Positions 1-9,256 of a stretch of DNA of 64,000 nt are shown here, in pieces (the first letter of the stretch is position 1; every line of letters starts with the position of its first letter). Position numbers and translations under genes: made by a program. The stretch covers positions 636,501 through 700,500 of the forward strand of contig NZ_CP019301.1 in assembly GCF_001953955.1 (NCBI RefSeq). The letters run 5' to 3'. The DNA comes from Prevotella intermedia ATCC 25611 = DSM 20706 (GTDB lineage: Bacteria > Bacteroidota > Bacteroidia > Bacteroidales > Bacteroidaceae). The notes under the pieces are model-generated. The model worked only from the letters and a program-made list of their open reading frames with translations, searched no databases and was not told the DNA's origin.

Positions 1-400
1 GAAGGTCGCTTTTAACTTTTGCCCCTCCTTTGCTATTGTTTGTTGCTTTAAATTTAGCCATTTCTTCCTGATTGATATAAACTTCTGGCTGATAATCAGG
101 ATCGACCCCTTCAATCTCAATGTCCAATGCATACACTTTCGTATCTTCTTCTACTGCCAAGATACCTTTCTGGGTTGCAAGCTTCTTTGCATTTTCCGAT
201 GTAAGCTCAAGCAGCGAAATACCAAGATTATCAAAGTGCAAGACATTATCTTTCAAGGCCTCTCTGTCAGCAGACATAAAAGAAACTCCTTCTTTTACAT
301 TTGATTGGTCTACTTTTAACAGTTTTACTGCAGCAGCTTTACTAATTTCTTGGTCTGCATAGGTTACTAAAAATCTTTTGTTGTTGGTTTTATTAGACAT
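1..400 (-). CDS. Subtilase-like protein, N-terminal part only (inhibitor I9-like prodomain)
   Basis: The gene starts at 400 on the minus strand and runs off the left edge, so only about 133 codons are visible. The protein opens MSNKTNNKRFLVTYADQE and has no signal peptide. Residues 10-80 read like the propeptide of subtilases: a short beta strand, a helix, then GILAVEEDTKVYALD, the segment that in peptidase inhibitor I9 domains precedes the catalytic domain. The region after it is hydrophilic linker. The catalytic Asp/His/Ser domain would lie outside the window, so protease activity is inferred, not seen. The start is preceded by an A-rich stretch, usual for Bacteroidetes. A propeptide without a signal peptide suggests an intracellular or non-Sec-exported enzyme, or a bacteriocin-processing type protease. 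Confidence 0.5.
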   Translation of the reverse strand, partial: MSNKTNNKRFLVTYADQEISKAAAVKLLKVDQSNVKEGVSFMSADREALKDNVLHFDNLGISLLELTSENAKKLATQKGILAVEEDTKVYALDIEIEGVDPDYQPEVYINQEEMAKFKATNNSKGGAKVKSDL

Positions 401-837
401 AGTTATTATTTGTTAAGTTTACTACTCGTGTGGCTTTTCGTATCCGCCCCGTTTTTTTAATGGTTTCTGGCTCCATTTCTTTTGTCAAACTGGGTAGTCA
501 GCCCCTTCTTTAGACTTCTCTTAATGTTTTGATTATTATACTACTTTTTTCTAAAAGTGATGAACTAAAAATTTCTATTATTAGTTTTGACTTAGATACT
601 ATAGTCTTAATTATGCTACAAATATAAACATTTATTCTTTACGAAGCAAATTTTCTGCTTGAAAAAAACAAAAATAATTCATTTTCCCCAGAAAAGGAAA
701 GCGTTCCATACTATACTTATGCAAAAGTATCAATATAGAATTTGAAAAATGTAAACGAACAAAAAGAAAGTGGTAAAAGTGTAAATATTTTTCACAACCC
801 CAAGTATTGTCTAACCTATTAATAACCAATGTATTGC

Positions 838-926
838 AAAACCTATTGTTTTACATTCCCAAAGCGGCTGTTTTGCACGGTAAAAGCGTAGGTTTTACCG
901 TGCAAAACAGCCGCTTTCGTAATGCC
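838..926. repeat. R1 palindromic element, copy 1
   Basis: Copy of the dispersed R1 element: GCAAAACAGCCGCTTT and its reverse complement flank a central AAAGCGTAGG module, with the ACCTATTG slot at the left. It lies in the 401-1335 intergenic stretch, which otherwise holds only a CTAG cluster and a promoter. Confidence 0.85.
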
Positions 927-979
927 AAAACGAAAGTGCCGTTTTTCTGTGGAAGTTTCTTTACAAAAGCAAGGTATTT

Positions 980-1022
980 CTAGGTGTTGCTTTAGAAAGC
1001 CTAGGAACTCTAGAAAAGCTAG
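980..1022. repeat. CTAG cluster with 9-bp phasing
   Basis: CTAG occurs at 980, 1001, 1010 and 1019, with a TTAG at 992; most steps are exactly 9 bp. Three other loci in the window show the same pattern (2747, 27763 and 48472). Confidence 0.6.
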
Positions 1023-1194
1023 AAACACTATATAAACCTTCTTTTCTTTCGGTGCCAAAAGTGCGATGAGCCACGCTCCTACCCATATCATCGCTTTCTT
1101 CGGCGGACTTCCTGCATTGCCATTCCCAATTTTTCCTACCCGAAACCGAGGGCGGTGGCAGTTCGGGTATTAGTGTTTTTTAACTACCCATATT

Positions 1195-1224
1195 TTGCTA
1201 TACCGCTTTTAATTAGTTTCTTTG
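1195..1224 (+). promoter_or_regulatory. Probable Bacteroidetes promoter for the 1336 gene
   Basis: TTG at 1195-1197, 19 bp, then TTTCTTTG at 1217-1224, a near match to TAnnTTTG. The resulting leader would be about 105 nt. Confidence 0.4.
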
Positions 1225-1335
1225 CGCCGAAAAATAATTAAGGTATAAAACTGTTAGAGGCTACAAGATACAAGATTATCATTGTTTTCATCATAACATA
1301 GCTAAACTATAAATTTTTAAAATAAATAATTAAGT

Positions 1336-2586
1336 ATGAAAAAAGCTCTTTTTGTGGCAATTGCCGCATGCTGTATCGCAACGACATCATTCGCTCAAGA
1401 GAATTGGCTGATGAAACTACACATGAAGTCGGGTGAGGTGAAAGAATTCTCGTGCGACGACGTCAAGGAAGTTACTTTCGATAAATTAGGCAACACTTCC
1501 TATTATGCCGACGTGAAAGCTACGCACACGTACAATATCTACTACGGAGCCGTAAAGGACAACATAGCCGCATACACGCTTCACTTGTGCGACGGCGAGC
1601 TCACACAGGGCGGTCTGCCAAAAGAGATTAACAAGCACGACATAAGACTGACGGTGATGGCAGCAGCATCGGCAAATGCAGACAAAGCCGTACTTCCAGC
1701 AGGTACCTACTCGCTGATAGACAACATTGGCGAAAGCGGAATATACGGAAAGCAGAGCGTTTACATAGAAACCAACAAGGTGGACAACAGTGGAAAGGTG
1801 GACGGATTCCTCGATTCGCTGAAAATGTGCACCCTGAATGTAGAGCAAAAAGGCGATGGCACCTACCATCTGTTGGTTGAAGGAGAGCTTAGAAGCCACG
1901 GGAAAATACGCTTCACATACGACGGAAAGCTCACTTTCGTGAACAAAGACCCCAACTCTACTTACAGTTATATCAAAGAAGATGTGAACTTCACCCCAAG
2001 AAGTCTTAGCGGAAGATATGTCAAAGCTACTGATAAGTACTGCGACTACACCCTTACATTCCTCAATTGCGACGTAGACGAAGAAGGATTCATCGTAGGT
2101 GCGGGCGAATATCTTAACCTCGTGCTCCTCACAACATTCAAGGTGCCAATGGACATCAACACCATTGTAGGAACATACGACGTGGTTATGCCTGTGCCCG
2201 GAGCCGTTTACGAACCCGGAAAGTTCATAGGTGGAATGATGTTCAAGCGAGGCAGTGCCAAGTTCCCTGCAGGTTCGTACTACAAGGCGTTCGACGGTCA
2301 AGGTGGAGAAACATTCGGATTCTTCAGTGGCGGTTCGATAACAGTTACCCTCGACAACGGTATGATAACCTTCAAAGGCGACTGGAAAACACCTGAAGGC
2401 AAGACCGTAACAATGAACTATACAACAGATGCAAATGGCATAATCGACCAGTCGGAAGAGCAAGGCAACGCCAAGGCAGAAAACAGCAATGCCGCTCGCA
2501 GCATAAACGGTGCCACACTGAACCAGCGTCTGAACATAAACGACATTAAAAACGCAGGCAACCAGATATTTATGATGAAGCGATAA
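1336..2586 (+). CDS. Secreted protein of unknown function (416 aa)
   Basis: A clear Sec signal peptide (MKKALFVAIAACCIATTSFA, cleavage near residue 20) is followed by a segment of the form GEVKEFSCDDVKEVTF. This short G-x-x-x-x-F...D-x-x-x-x-x-F motif is common at the N-terminus of exported Bacteroidetes proteins. The rest is predicted mostly beta-rich, with several YxDxTL-like strands and no catalytic signature that I recognise. There is no lipobox, no C-terminal sorting tail of the kind seen in the 12.8-19.2 kb family, and no membrane segment after the signal peptide, so it is probably periplasmic or surface-released. It stands alone between a long intergenic region and a strong terminator. 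Function unknown. Confidence 0.75.
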   Translation: MKKALFVAIAACCIATTSFAQENWLMKLHMKSGEVKEFSCDDVKEVTFDKLGNTSYYADVKATHTYNIYYGAVKDNIAAYTLHLCDGELTQGGLPKEINKHDIRLTVMAAASANADKAVLPAGTYSLIDNIGESGIYGKQSVYIETNKVDNSGKVDGFLDSLKMCTLNVEQKGDGTYHLLVEGELRSHGKIRFTYDGKLTFVNKDPNSTYSYIKEDVNFTPRSLSGRYVKATDKYCDYTLTFLNCDVDEEGFIVGAGEYLNLVLLTTFKVPMDINTIVGTYDVVMPVPGAVYEPGKFIGGMMFKRGSAKFPAGSYYKAFDGQGGETFGFFSGGSITVTLDNGMITFKGDWKTPEGKTVTMNYTTDANGIIDQSEEQGNAKAENSNAARSINGATLNQRLNINDIKNAGNQIFMMKR

Positions 2587-2660
2587 ACCGCTTCCCGCCT
2601 ACTCCCCACCCTCCCAAGTGCTTACGCACAGAGGATTGGAAGAGGAGAACGAAAACAAAA

Positions 2661-2695
2661 AAATGCTAAAGCGCAGTGCTTTAGCATTTTTTTGT
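2661..2695 (+). terminator. Intrinsic terminator, bidirectional
   Basis: A perfect 12-bp stem, AAATGCTAAAGC (2661-2672) with GCTTTAGCATTT (2678-2689), with an A-run before and a T-run after. It ends the 1336 gene. Confidence 0.85.
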
Positions 2696-2746
2696 TGGTG
2701 TATGAAAGGTGGTATGGTGAAAGGGAAGCAGGGGTGTGTAGGGGTT

Positions 2747-2768
2747 CTAGTTCTCCTATGGATTCTAG
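2747..2768. repeat. Short CTAG cluster, 9-bp phased
   Basis: CTAG at 2747 and 2765 with CTAT at 2756, again 9-bp steps, just upstream of an R1 element. Confidence 0.45.
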
Positions 2769-2844
2769 TAGAAACCTTGAACCAGCACGTGAAAACAGCT
2801 TCGCTTTTGTAAAGAAAGTTCTGAAGAAAAACGGCAATTGCGGT

Positions 2845-2937
2845 TTGGCATTGCGAAAGCGGCTGTTTTGCGATGCAAAACAGCCGCTTTTACCGCGCAA
2901 AACCTACGCTTTTGGAACGCAAAACAATAGGTTTTAT
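2845..2937. repeat. R1 palindromic element, copy 2
   Basis: Slots read AAAGCGGCTGTTTTGC, then its complement, then GCAAAACCTACGCTTTT, then CAAAACAATAGGTTTT. Slots 1 and 2 form a perfect hairpin. The outer flanks carry TTTGTAAAGA-like ends. Confidence 0.85.
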
Positions 2938-3128
2938 AAAGCATTGATAGCGAGCGAGTTGTGTAAGAGGCTCGCTCGTGAAAAATATTTACGAAATTAT
3001 GGGCGGCGAAAAGCCGATGGAATAGAAATAGAGCGTGTGAGAAAAGCAAGGCTGTGGGCGATATGCCCTTTCGCTGCCGAAGCTATATGGAGGAGCGTCG
3101 GCAACACTACCCTATTGCAGATTCGTTT

Positions 3129-3464
3129 CTATTCGTCTGGAATATAGATGATTTCGCCGTTCTCAAGTTGGTAGGCGGTGCCCACACGCTTGCCCTTGTT
3201 GCCCGACTTGGCGTCTTGGTTCTTCGACGGAGTATAGCGGTCTATCTGCTTGCCCTTCTTCGAGATGATTTCCATATTCTGCTTGCCAGGGTTCTTCACC
3301 ACGGTAAAGTCCTCCGTGCTGAACATTTCGGTCATCTTGTAGTGGGTAACGAGTGCCACCATCAGTGCGACGGCAAACACCATTGCGGCATCGAAGAGGT
3401 TGCTGACAACGCTCATCGGGTCGTCGTCCTCGTCGTGGCTGAGCCTAATCTGTCGTCTTCTCAT
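3129..3464 (-). CDS. hmuV: HmuV-like DUF2149 membrane protein
   Basis: This 111-residue protein has one membrane segment (residues about 24-42, AAMVFAVALMVALVTHYKM) after a short charged N-terminus, then a soluble basic tail ending in GEIIYIPDE. The layout matches the DUF2149 family, an ExbD/MotB-like partner of MotA/TolQ/ExbB channel proteins. It is the last gene of the haem operon and starts only 3 nt after the stop of hmuU, so the two are almost certainly co-translated. By analogy with ExbBD it may couple proton motive force to the membrane-anchored chelatase-like HmuS; that coupling is inference. Confidence 0.8.
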   Translation of the reverse strand: MRRRQIRLSHDEDDDPMSVVSNLFDAAMVFAVALMVALVTHYKMTEMFSTEDFTVVKNPGKQNMEIISKKGKQIDRYTPSKNQDAKSGNKGKRVGTAYQLENGEIIYIPDE

Positions 3465-3467
3465 AAC

Positions 3468-4064
3468 TTATTTGCTGCGGTTTTCGTCCAACATATCGGC
3501 AATGTAGCTGAGCGCACCCATATCTCTGCGGTACCAACGCTGCCGAACCGACTTGACAACGAAGCCGATGCCACCTGCGAACAAGCCGATAACGGTGGTG
3601 GCAAACGCCACTTGCATGTTGTAAGCCATCGACGCTATATCGCCCGACGACAAGCCAACGAGTGCCGGACCCATCGGAATGAGGGTACCCATCAAGCCCA
3701 GCATTGGTCCCATCTTGGTAAACATCTTCGGCGTTTCGAGTTCGCGCTCCACCATACACTCGTATTCGTCGAGCAGATAGTTCACCTTTGCAGAACTGTC
3801 GCTGTGTTCCAACATCTTCGCAATGCAGGCAGCCACGGGCAGTTTGCCTTTCGGCAGGCGGTCGGCAAGCGACGAAAGGTTGTCGGCTGTGAGCTGTTTC
3901 ACCTCTCGGTGCAGCATTGTGCCGCTCTGTCGCATGGTGAGATACTGACTGAAAAAGCCGCCCAAGAGCAGCAGCGAGCGCAGAAAGAAGAAGATGAGAA
4001 TGAGGATTACGGGCACGAGAAGTCCCGATGAAATCCAATAAAGTATATCTGTTATGTAATTCAT
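3468..4064 (-). CDS. hmuU: HmuU, MotA/TolQ/ExbB proton channel family protein
   Basis: A 198-residue inner-membrane protein with three hydrophobic segments: about 8-40 (ISSGLLVPVILILIFFFLRS), about 125-145 (GLMGTLIPMGPALVG) and about 157-178 (ATTVIGLFAGGIGFVV). The second and third segments, with the G-T-L-I-P motif, are characteristic of MotA/TolQ/ExbB channels. In the P. gingivalis hmu operon the homologous gene sits between hmuT and hmuV exactly as here. Expected role: proton-conducting subunit that energises haem handling at the inner membrane together with HmuV. The gap to hmuT is 49 nt. Confidence 0.85.
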   Translation of the reverse strand: MNYITDILYWISSGLLVPVILILIFFFLRSLLLLGGFFSQYLTMRQSGTMLHREVKQLTADNLSSLADRLPKGKLPVAACIAKMLEHSDSSAKVNYLLDEYECMVERELETPKMFTKMGPMLGLMGTLIPMGPALVGLSSGDIASMAYNMQVAFATTVIGLFAGGIGFVVKSVRQRWYRRDMGALSYIADMLDENRSK

Positions 4065-4113
4065 AAAATGTTTTTAGTTTATACTGAAGTTTATTTTATT
4101 CGATGCCGAGCCA

Positions 4114-4812
4114 TCAGTCCATTCGCCTGATTTGCCTTTTCGTGTGCCAACGCTGCCACGCCATACCTGCTATGCCCAAGACGGCAACGAGCACCACCGT
4201 GCCTGCAAGGGCTTCAAGGTTGGTATTGTCGGTTCCCACCACCGTCGTCTTGCCGTTCACGGTAGCCACTATGCCCATCAGCGCAATCAACAGGTTGCAG
4301 AGAAACAGCAGTTCCAAGCGTAGGAAAGTTTCGGGCAACAGGCGTTTCACAACGTATGTGAGCAGCGGAATGGCAATGCAGAAGACTGCACCGAGCGTCC
4401 AAGCGATGAGCGAGAAGTCTTCGCCGGGAAAGGCAAAGATGGTTTCCACGAGTATGCCGAACATCATTGGAATTATCATAATGCCCGGAAAGAAACGCAG
4501 GAAGGCAAACAGCAGTCGGGCTTTGCGCCCAATGCGCCCTGCCACCTCCACGTCGGCAGAGAGCAGGCAGAATGCCGTTGCCATAAGCACGTCTATGTTG
4601 AGCAGGACGGAAATGTCGCGCACCAAATCGGTATCGGCAAGCCAGCCCGCTATTTCGGTAGACGACTGCAAGATGGCACCGCGCCACGCCAACCCCATGA
4701 ATACCATTGCCGCCACTGCCGTAATGCCTATTTGCAGGGCGTGCACGAACGTCTGCTTCAGCACAAAGCTGAAACAGACGAGTATAAAGAGAATAACAGC
4801 TACGGTTTCCAT
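4114..4812 (-). CDS. hmuT: HmuT, polytopic membrane protein of the haem operon
   Basis: A 232-residue protein with about six membrane segments and no soluble domain of note. I chose the start at 4812 (METVAVILFILVC) because it begins right at the first membrane helix and lies 7 nt after the hmuS stop; an upstream in-frame ATG at 4857 would overlap hmuS by 38 bp and add a polar, non-conserved extension. The family is found only in hmu-type and related CobN-like operons, and its biochemical role is unsettled. Position between the chelatase-like HmuS and the ExbB-like HmuU suggests a membrane partner of that complex. Confidence 0.75.
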   Translation of the reverse strand: METVAVILFILVCFSFVLKQTFVHALQIGITAVAAMVFMGLAWRGAILQSSTEIAGWLADTDLVRDISVLLNIDVLMATAFCLLSADVEVAGRIGRKARLLFAFLRFFPGIMIIPMMFGILVETIFAFPGEDFSLIAWTLGAVFCIAIPLLTYVVKRLLPETFLRLELLFLCNLLIALMGIVATVNGKTTVVGTDNTNLEALAGTVVLVAVLGIAGMAWQRWHTKRQIRRMD

Positions 4813-4819
4813 CGTGTTC

Positions 4820-7800
4820 TTATTCGGCTTTGGTGTTGCGACGCTTACGCACGACAAATACCAACAGTGCCACGAGGAGCACTACTGCACCGCCAACGAG
4901 CAGACCCTTGCTGAGCAACGGCGCACGCTTCTCGACTTGCTGCGACATATCCTCGCGCTTCATCACCGTGCCCTTGTCGGCATTGGCAGCTGCATTGCGC
5001 ATCTTGTCAATCTGTTGTTCGTATTCCTTGCCTTGCTTTGCCTCTACCTTGGAAGCGATGAAGTTGCGCAGTTTCGCATTGTCGGTAACGAAAGCAGAGC
5101 CTGACGGCTTGTATTTCTTCACCAATTCGACGTGCAGCTTGGCAATGTCAGCCACCTGTTGCGGCGTTGCCTTCCACATTCCCTTGCGCACCGTCTCGAG
5201 CATAACGGCGGTTATCTGCTGCAAGGCTGCAGGATTTTTCTGCTCGAAGAAAGCCTGCGTGCCAAGATTGTACTTGTCTTTCACGTACACCTGATAGATT
5301 TCGTCCCACAGTTCCTTGTCTATGGCTTTCGGTTTCATCACGTTCCAGCCGTAAGTGTTCTCCACTACCTCGGCAAAACCGCCTGCCGAACTTGCTCCAC
5401 CCTTCATTTTCTCCTTTATATATACGGGGTTCAGAATGGTTGTACGGCTTTCCACGCCTATGGCTTCCTTCACTTCTTGCATACGCACGTTGTGCTTGTT
5501 GCGGTAGTCGCTTAAGTATGCGTCGGGGTCTTTGCCCGTTACGTGGCGCACGGCGAGGTTCAGTCCGCCCATGAACTCGTAGACGTGGTCAAGGCTCAGC
5601 GCACCCCAAGTGTTGCTCTGGCGTGGCTGCACCACTACGTCGGTGCGTGTCAGGGCTGCTTCAAAGGCATACTGGTTGTACTGTTCCCAGTCTTTCTCGC
5701 TGCCATAGAAGGTTCCCATATTGTTGATGTAGGTGTTTGCAATCTCCTCACGCTTTTCCCAGCGGTCGCCACTCATCACCATTCCCTGTATGCCCGTGCC
5801 GTAATTGCCGTTCATACCGCCGAAAATGCGTTGCGAAGCCAGTTTGCGGGCTTCCTTGGGCGACACTCCCTTCTCGGTGAGGTGGCGTTCTGCCGCCTTC
5901 ATACCGATTGAAACCTCGTTTTCGAACGCATCGTCCTTGGCATTGGCAGCCATTTCCACCGCCTTGTTGATGAGGAAAAGGCGCGATGCGGCAAGGTCGC
6001 GGAGCTGTCCGGAAGTCTGTACGACAACGTCGATGCGCTTTCTTCCCAATTCCTTCGAGGGGATTAGACGCAGGTCGCTTACACGTCCGAACGAGTCGCG
6101 TATAGGTTCAACACCCAGCATATAAAGCACTTGCGCAATGGTAGCACCTTCCGTCTCTATGAACTCGCCGCTCCAAAGCGTGAAACTCACCTTGTGGGGC
6201 AGCTCGCCGTTGTGGCGTCGCTTGTAAATTTCTATCGTATTCTCGGCCAACTGCTTGCCTTTCTCCCACGCAGCTTCGCTCGGTGTAGCCTCAGCATTGA
6301 TGCCGAAGAGGTTTCTACCCGTAGGCAACGTATTCGGATTGACTATCGGGTCGCCGCCTGGAGAAGGAGCTGTGTAGCCTCCGTTCATTGCGTTTATCAT
6401 ACTTTCGAGTTCCATTTGCGGACTCGCCAAGAGATATTGCTTGTATTTGCCGATGCTCTTGAGGGTTCGTTCAAGTTCTCTGACGGCAAAGGCGAAGGCT
6501 TTATCTTCCTTGCTGTACGACTTTTTCTTGTCTTTCATCATAGTTCCCATGCCCGACATACCCTTCGGAGGCATACCCGACATGGCTTTTCCATGTGCCG
6601 ATTTGGCTGCTGCTGGCATACCTTTGCCCATTCCAGAGGGTTTCTCGCCCATGTTTGCAGGCTTCTTGCCCATACCTTTAGGCATTCCCATACCTGCTGG
6701 CATACCGCTTCCGCCTTTGCCTTTCTTGCCCATTGCACCCATTCCTGCCATCATTTTCATCATATCCGATGGTGCTGTGAGGTCTTCGTATATCTTATGA
6801 GCACGCTGAAGGTCGGCTGGCGAGAGGTTTCCTACCTTGCAAACGTAGGCGTCTGTAACTTCCGACGAGGTGCCGATGAGCGACTGAACCAACGCTTTTG
6901 CAGGATAAAGGTAGCGACTGTTGAACTCGGAACGGCGTTTCAGCAAGGCTTCGGTAGCCTTTCCGCGCACCTTATCGAGCGTAAAGAGCGAGTAAGCCAC
7001 AGGGTCTGTGCACATTTCGAGCAAGCTGCTGTTGATGCGTGCAGCCTCGTAGGGCACGCCCAACGTGTAGAGTTGTCCTGTTATCTTTTCGTTCGAGAGT
7101 TCTTCGGCAAAGTTGTCGATGCGCAAAATGTCTTCTTCGGTGTAAGGACGGCTAAGCACGCTGTCCAAGCCCAAGTCGCGATGGAAGCCCAAGCGAACCA
7201 CAAGTGCCTTGATGGCGAGCGACGTCTGCTGCAGCAAAGCCTTGTCCTTGCCGATGTTCTGTGTGTAGAGCTTCAGCTTTGAAGACAGTTCGCCATACGT
7301 GCCACGCATTCCGCTCTCCATAAACGGCGGTGTAAGGTACGACTGCAAGCCTGCATACGAGCGGCGTTTAGCGATGAGTCCTTCGCCAACGTTGCCGATT
7401 GTGTAGAGGTAGAAGTGCGGCAGTGCGCCCACCAAGCGGTCGGGCCAGTCGAGATTACTGAGTGCTACTTGCTTCTTCGGTGTAAATTCAAGACTGCCGT
7501 GTGTACCGAAGTGTATCAGCACATCGGCTTTGAAACCGTATTGTGTCCACAGGTAGGAAGCGATGTAGGTGTGCGGTGGCGCAGCGTCGGTGCCGTGCAC
7601 GATTTGAAAAGCATTATCCCCTTTGCCCGCAGCGTTCTGCGGAAGCAGCACGACATTGCCGAACTGCACACGCGCCACAGCAAGTTTGCCGTCGGGAGTT
7701 GCCATAAACTCGCCTGGGAACTCGCCGTTTGCCTTCACCACTTCTTGGTATTTCTCTGGTCGGAGGGTCTTTTTCACCCAACTGTCGTAGTCGTTCTTGC

Positions 7801-9118
7801 TGACAAGGGCAGGCTTTCCGTTCTTCATAAAGTCATCGAAAGCACCCTTGGCGTAAAGGTTGAACACTGCACCCTGACGCTGAATGGCTTGCATAAGTCC
7901 TTCAGCCGAGTCGGGCAAGCCCGCTACGTTGTAGCCTTCCTGCTTCAGACGCAGCAGCAGATTGTAGAGCGAAGGTCCTACTTCCATACCGCCTGCAGTC
8001 ATTGCGTTCTGCCCTGGTCCTTTATAATAGTAGATAGCGACACGCTTCTGACTGTTCGGCTTGTGCTTCAAGCCTATGTAGTTGTTCACGGTCTGTACGA
8101 ATGTGCCGAGCCTTTCGGGCATGGCAGCAACGTATTCCAAGTCGTCTTTGCCTACATAATGGGCGAAAAGAGCGAACGGACGCAAAGCTCCGTCGATTTC
8201 GGGCGTAACTACGCTCTGCGAAAGGAAGCCTCCGTTCATACCCATATTGTCGCTCTCCCACTTCTTTTCCAGCCTGTTCACGTTCAGCGGAGCGAAGAAA
8301 GGCACATTGACACGCTTCAAATAGTCTACAAAAGCGTCGCCCAAGCGGCCGTGCGCCATATTGATGATAGCCGAAACATTCACGCTGTCGGCGTGTTGGT
8401 TCTCTACAAACTTCTGAACGGAATTGACAGGATAGACCACGTTGCCCGTTTTCTCCAATTCGGCAATCAGTTCTTTCGGCTCGCCCATAGAGCCTGTGAT
8501 GATGACGGCAGGGGCATTGTCTTTCCAAAGTCCCTTTTCCTTGAGGAACTTGTTGTATTCCGCCACGGAATTGAACTGCTTATCCTCGTCGTCGGGGCGG
8601 TCTGGGTCGGCGTGGTAAATCAGTCCGTAGATGCGTTCCACCACCTTTCCTGCTTCGGGAGCATAGATTATCTTCTTGTCGATATGCTTGCGCACATAGC
8701 TGAGCAGGTTGCGATAGTTCTCTCGACCGCCGTTGTCGATGTATGCTTTCAGCCTATTGGCGTCGGCAGTGTCTACCGAACAGAAATCGTTGTCGGGGTT
8801 TGTAATCATCGTACTCACTACGGGCGTTCCGCCTTTCATAGCTTTTTCGAGTTCGGTGCGCTGTTCTTCGGTCAAGCGCAAGCCCATTGCCTGCACGAAA
8901 ACCATATCGTAGCCGTCGGCTTTCGCCAAGTCTTCGGCTGTAAGATTTTCGATTTTGACAAGCGGATTGTCGTTGGCGCGGGCTATTTGTCCGAGCGTGA
9001 TGGTTTGATAGTTCACAAAAGCTATCCGAGTGGTAGACAGCCATTTGCTCCATACACCGAAACCGATGAGCAGCAATGCTGCCACGGCAGCGACGATAAG
9101 TATTCTTCGTTTCTTCAT
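4820..9118 (-). CDS. hmuS: HmuS, membrane-anchored CobN-like haem chelatase/dechelatase
   Basis: A 1432-residue protein of the CobN / magnesium-chelatase H family. It has an N-terminal membrane anchor (residues about 5-23) and a C-terminal one (about 1405-1423, followed by RKRRN), so the large body is probably periplasmic. Core CobN motifs are visible, for example VLIHFGTHGSLEFTPKKQ (about 535-552) and GNYGTGIQGMV (about 1107). Family members insert metals into tetrapyrroles; for HmuS in Bacteroidetes the reverse reaction, removal of iron from haem, has been proposed. Unusual here is a low-complexity insert at residues about 780-865, rich in Met, Gly, Lys and Pro (repeats of the GMGKK/GMPKGMG type). 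The gene follows hmuR after 138 nt that contain a perfect hairpin. Confidence 0.9.
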   Translation of the reverse strand: MKKRRILIVAAVAALLLIGFGVWSKWLSTTRIAFVNYQTITLGQIARANDNPLVKIENLTAEDLAKADGYDMVFVQAMGLRLTEEQRTELEKAMKGGTPVVSTMITNPDNDFCSVDTADANRLKAYIDNGGRENYRNLLSYVRKHIDKKIIYAPEAGKVVERIYGLIYHADPDRPDDEDKQFNSVAEYNKFLKEKGLWKDNAPAVIITGSMGEPKELIAELEKTGNVVYPVNSVQKFVENQHADSVNVSAIINMAHGRLGDAFVDYLKRVNVPFFAPLNVNRLEKKWESDNMGMNGGFLSQSVVTPEIDGALRPFALFAHYVGKDDLEYVAAMPERLGTFVQTVNNYIGLKHKPNSQKRVAIYYYKGPGQNAMTAGGMEVGPSLYNLLLRLKQEGYNVAGLPDSAEGLMQAIQRQGAVFNLYAKGAFDDFMKNGKPALVSKNDYDSWVKKTLRPEKYQEVVKANGEFPGEFMATPDGKLAVARVQFGNVVLLPQNAAGKGDNAFQIVHGTDAAPPHTYIASYLWTQYGFKADVLIHFGTHGSLEFTPKKQVALSNLDWPDRLVGALPHFYLYTIGNVGEGLIAKRRSYAGLQSYLTPPFMESGMRGTYGELSSKLKLYTQNIGKDKALLQQTSLAIKALVVRLGFHRDLGLDSVLSRPYTEEDILRIDNFAEELSNEKITGQLYTLGVPYEAARINSSLLEMCTDPVAYSLFTLDKVRGKATEALLKRRSEFNSRYLYPAKALVQSLIGTSSEVTDAYVCKVGNLSPADLQRAHKIYEDLTAPSDMMKMMAGMGAMGKKGKGGSGMPAGMGMPKGMGKKPANMGEKPSGMGKGMPAAAKSAHGKAMSGMPPKGMSGMGTMMKDKKKSYSKEDKAFAFAVRELERTLKSIGKYKQYLLASPQMELESMINAMNGGYTAPSPGGDPIVNPNTLPTGRNLFGINAEATPSEAAWEKGKQLAENTIEIYKRRHNGELPHKVSFTLWSGEFIETEGATIAQVLYMLGVEPIRDSFGRVSDLRLIPSKELGRKRIDVVVQTSGQLRDLAASRLFLINKAVEMAANAKDDAFENEVSIGMKAAERHLTEKGVSPKEARKLASQRIFGGMNGNYGTGIQGMVMSGDRWEKREEIANTYINNMGTFYGSEKDWEQYNQYAFEAALTRTDVVVQPRQSNTWGALSLDHVYEFMGGLNLAVRHVTGKDPDAYLSDYRNKHNVRMQEVKEAIGVESRTTILNPVYIKEKMKGGASSAGGFAEVVENTYGWNVMKPKAIDKELWDEIYQVYVKDKYNLGTQAFFEQKNPAALQQITAVMLETVRKGMWKATPQQVADIAKLHVELVKKYKPSGSAFVTDNAKLRNFIASKVEAKQGKEYEQQIDKMRNAAANADKGTVMKREDMSQQVEKRAPLLSKGLLVGGAVVLLVALLVFVVRKRRNTKAE

Positions 9119-9200
9119 ACTGTTAGGTTTTTAGTCTTTAATGAGTGGTTAGGGAAAGCACAACACGGTGTGTAGTCGAATTGCAACGGCGTTGTACCAA

Positions 9201-9232
9201 CAGTACAGCCACGTTGTATGCTGGCTGTACTG
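9201..9232. other. Intercistronic hairpin between hmuR and hmuS
   Basis: CAGTACAGCCA (9201-9211) and TGGCTGTACTG (9222-9232) form a perfect 11-bp stem with a 10-nt loop, 24 nt after the hmuR stop. There is no T-tract, so mRNA processing or 3'-end protection is more likely than termination. Confidence 0.7.
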
Positions 9233-9256
9233 TCCCTACTGCTATGCGGGAAGTAC

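Noticed and set aside
838..926. R1 elements as a CRISPR array
   Set aside because: Copies are dispersed singly, with no regular spacers and no cas genes in the window.
1486..2463. Long open frame opposite the secreted protein gene (325 codons)
   Set aside because: The plus-strand frame has a signal peptide, promoter and terminator; the minus frame is Cys/Val-rich with no family look and no promoter.
7415..9175. 586-codon plus-strand frame inside hmuS
   Set aside because: Antisense shadow of a conserved CobN-like gene, no start signals.
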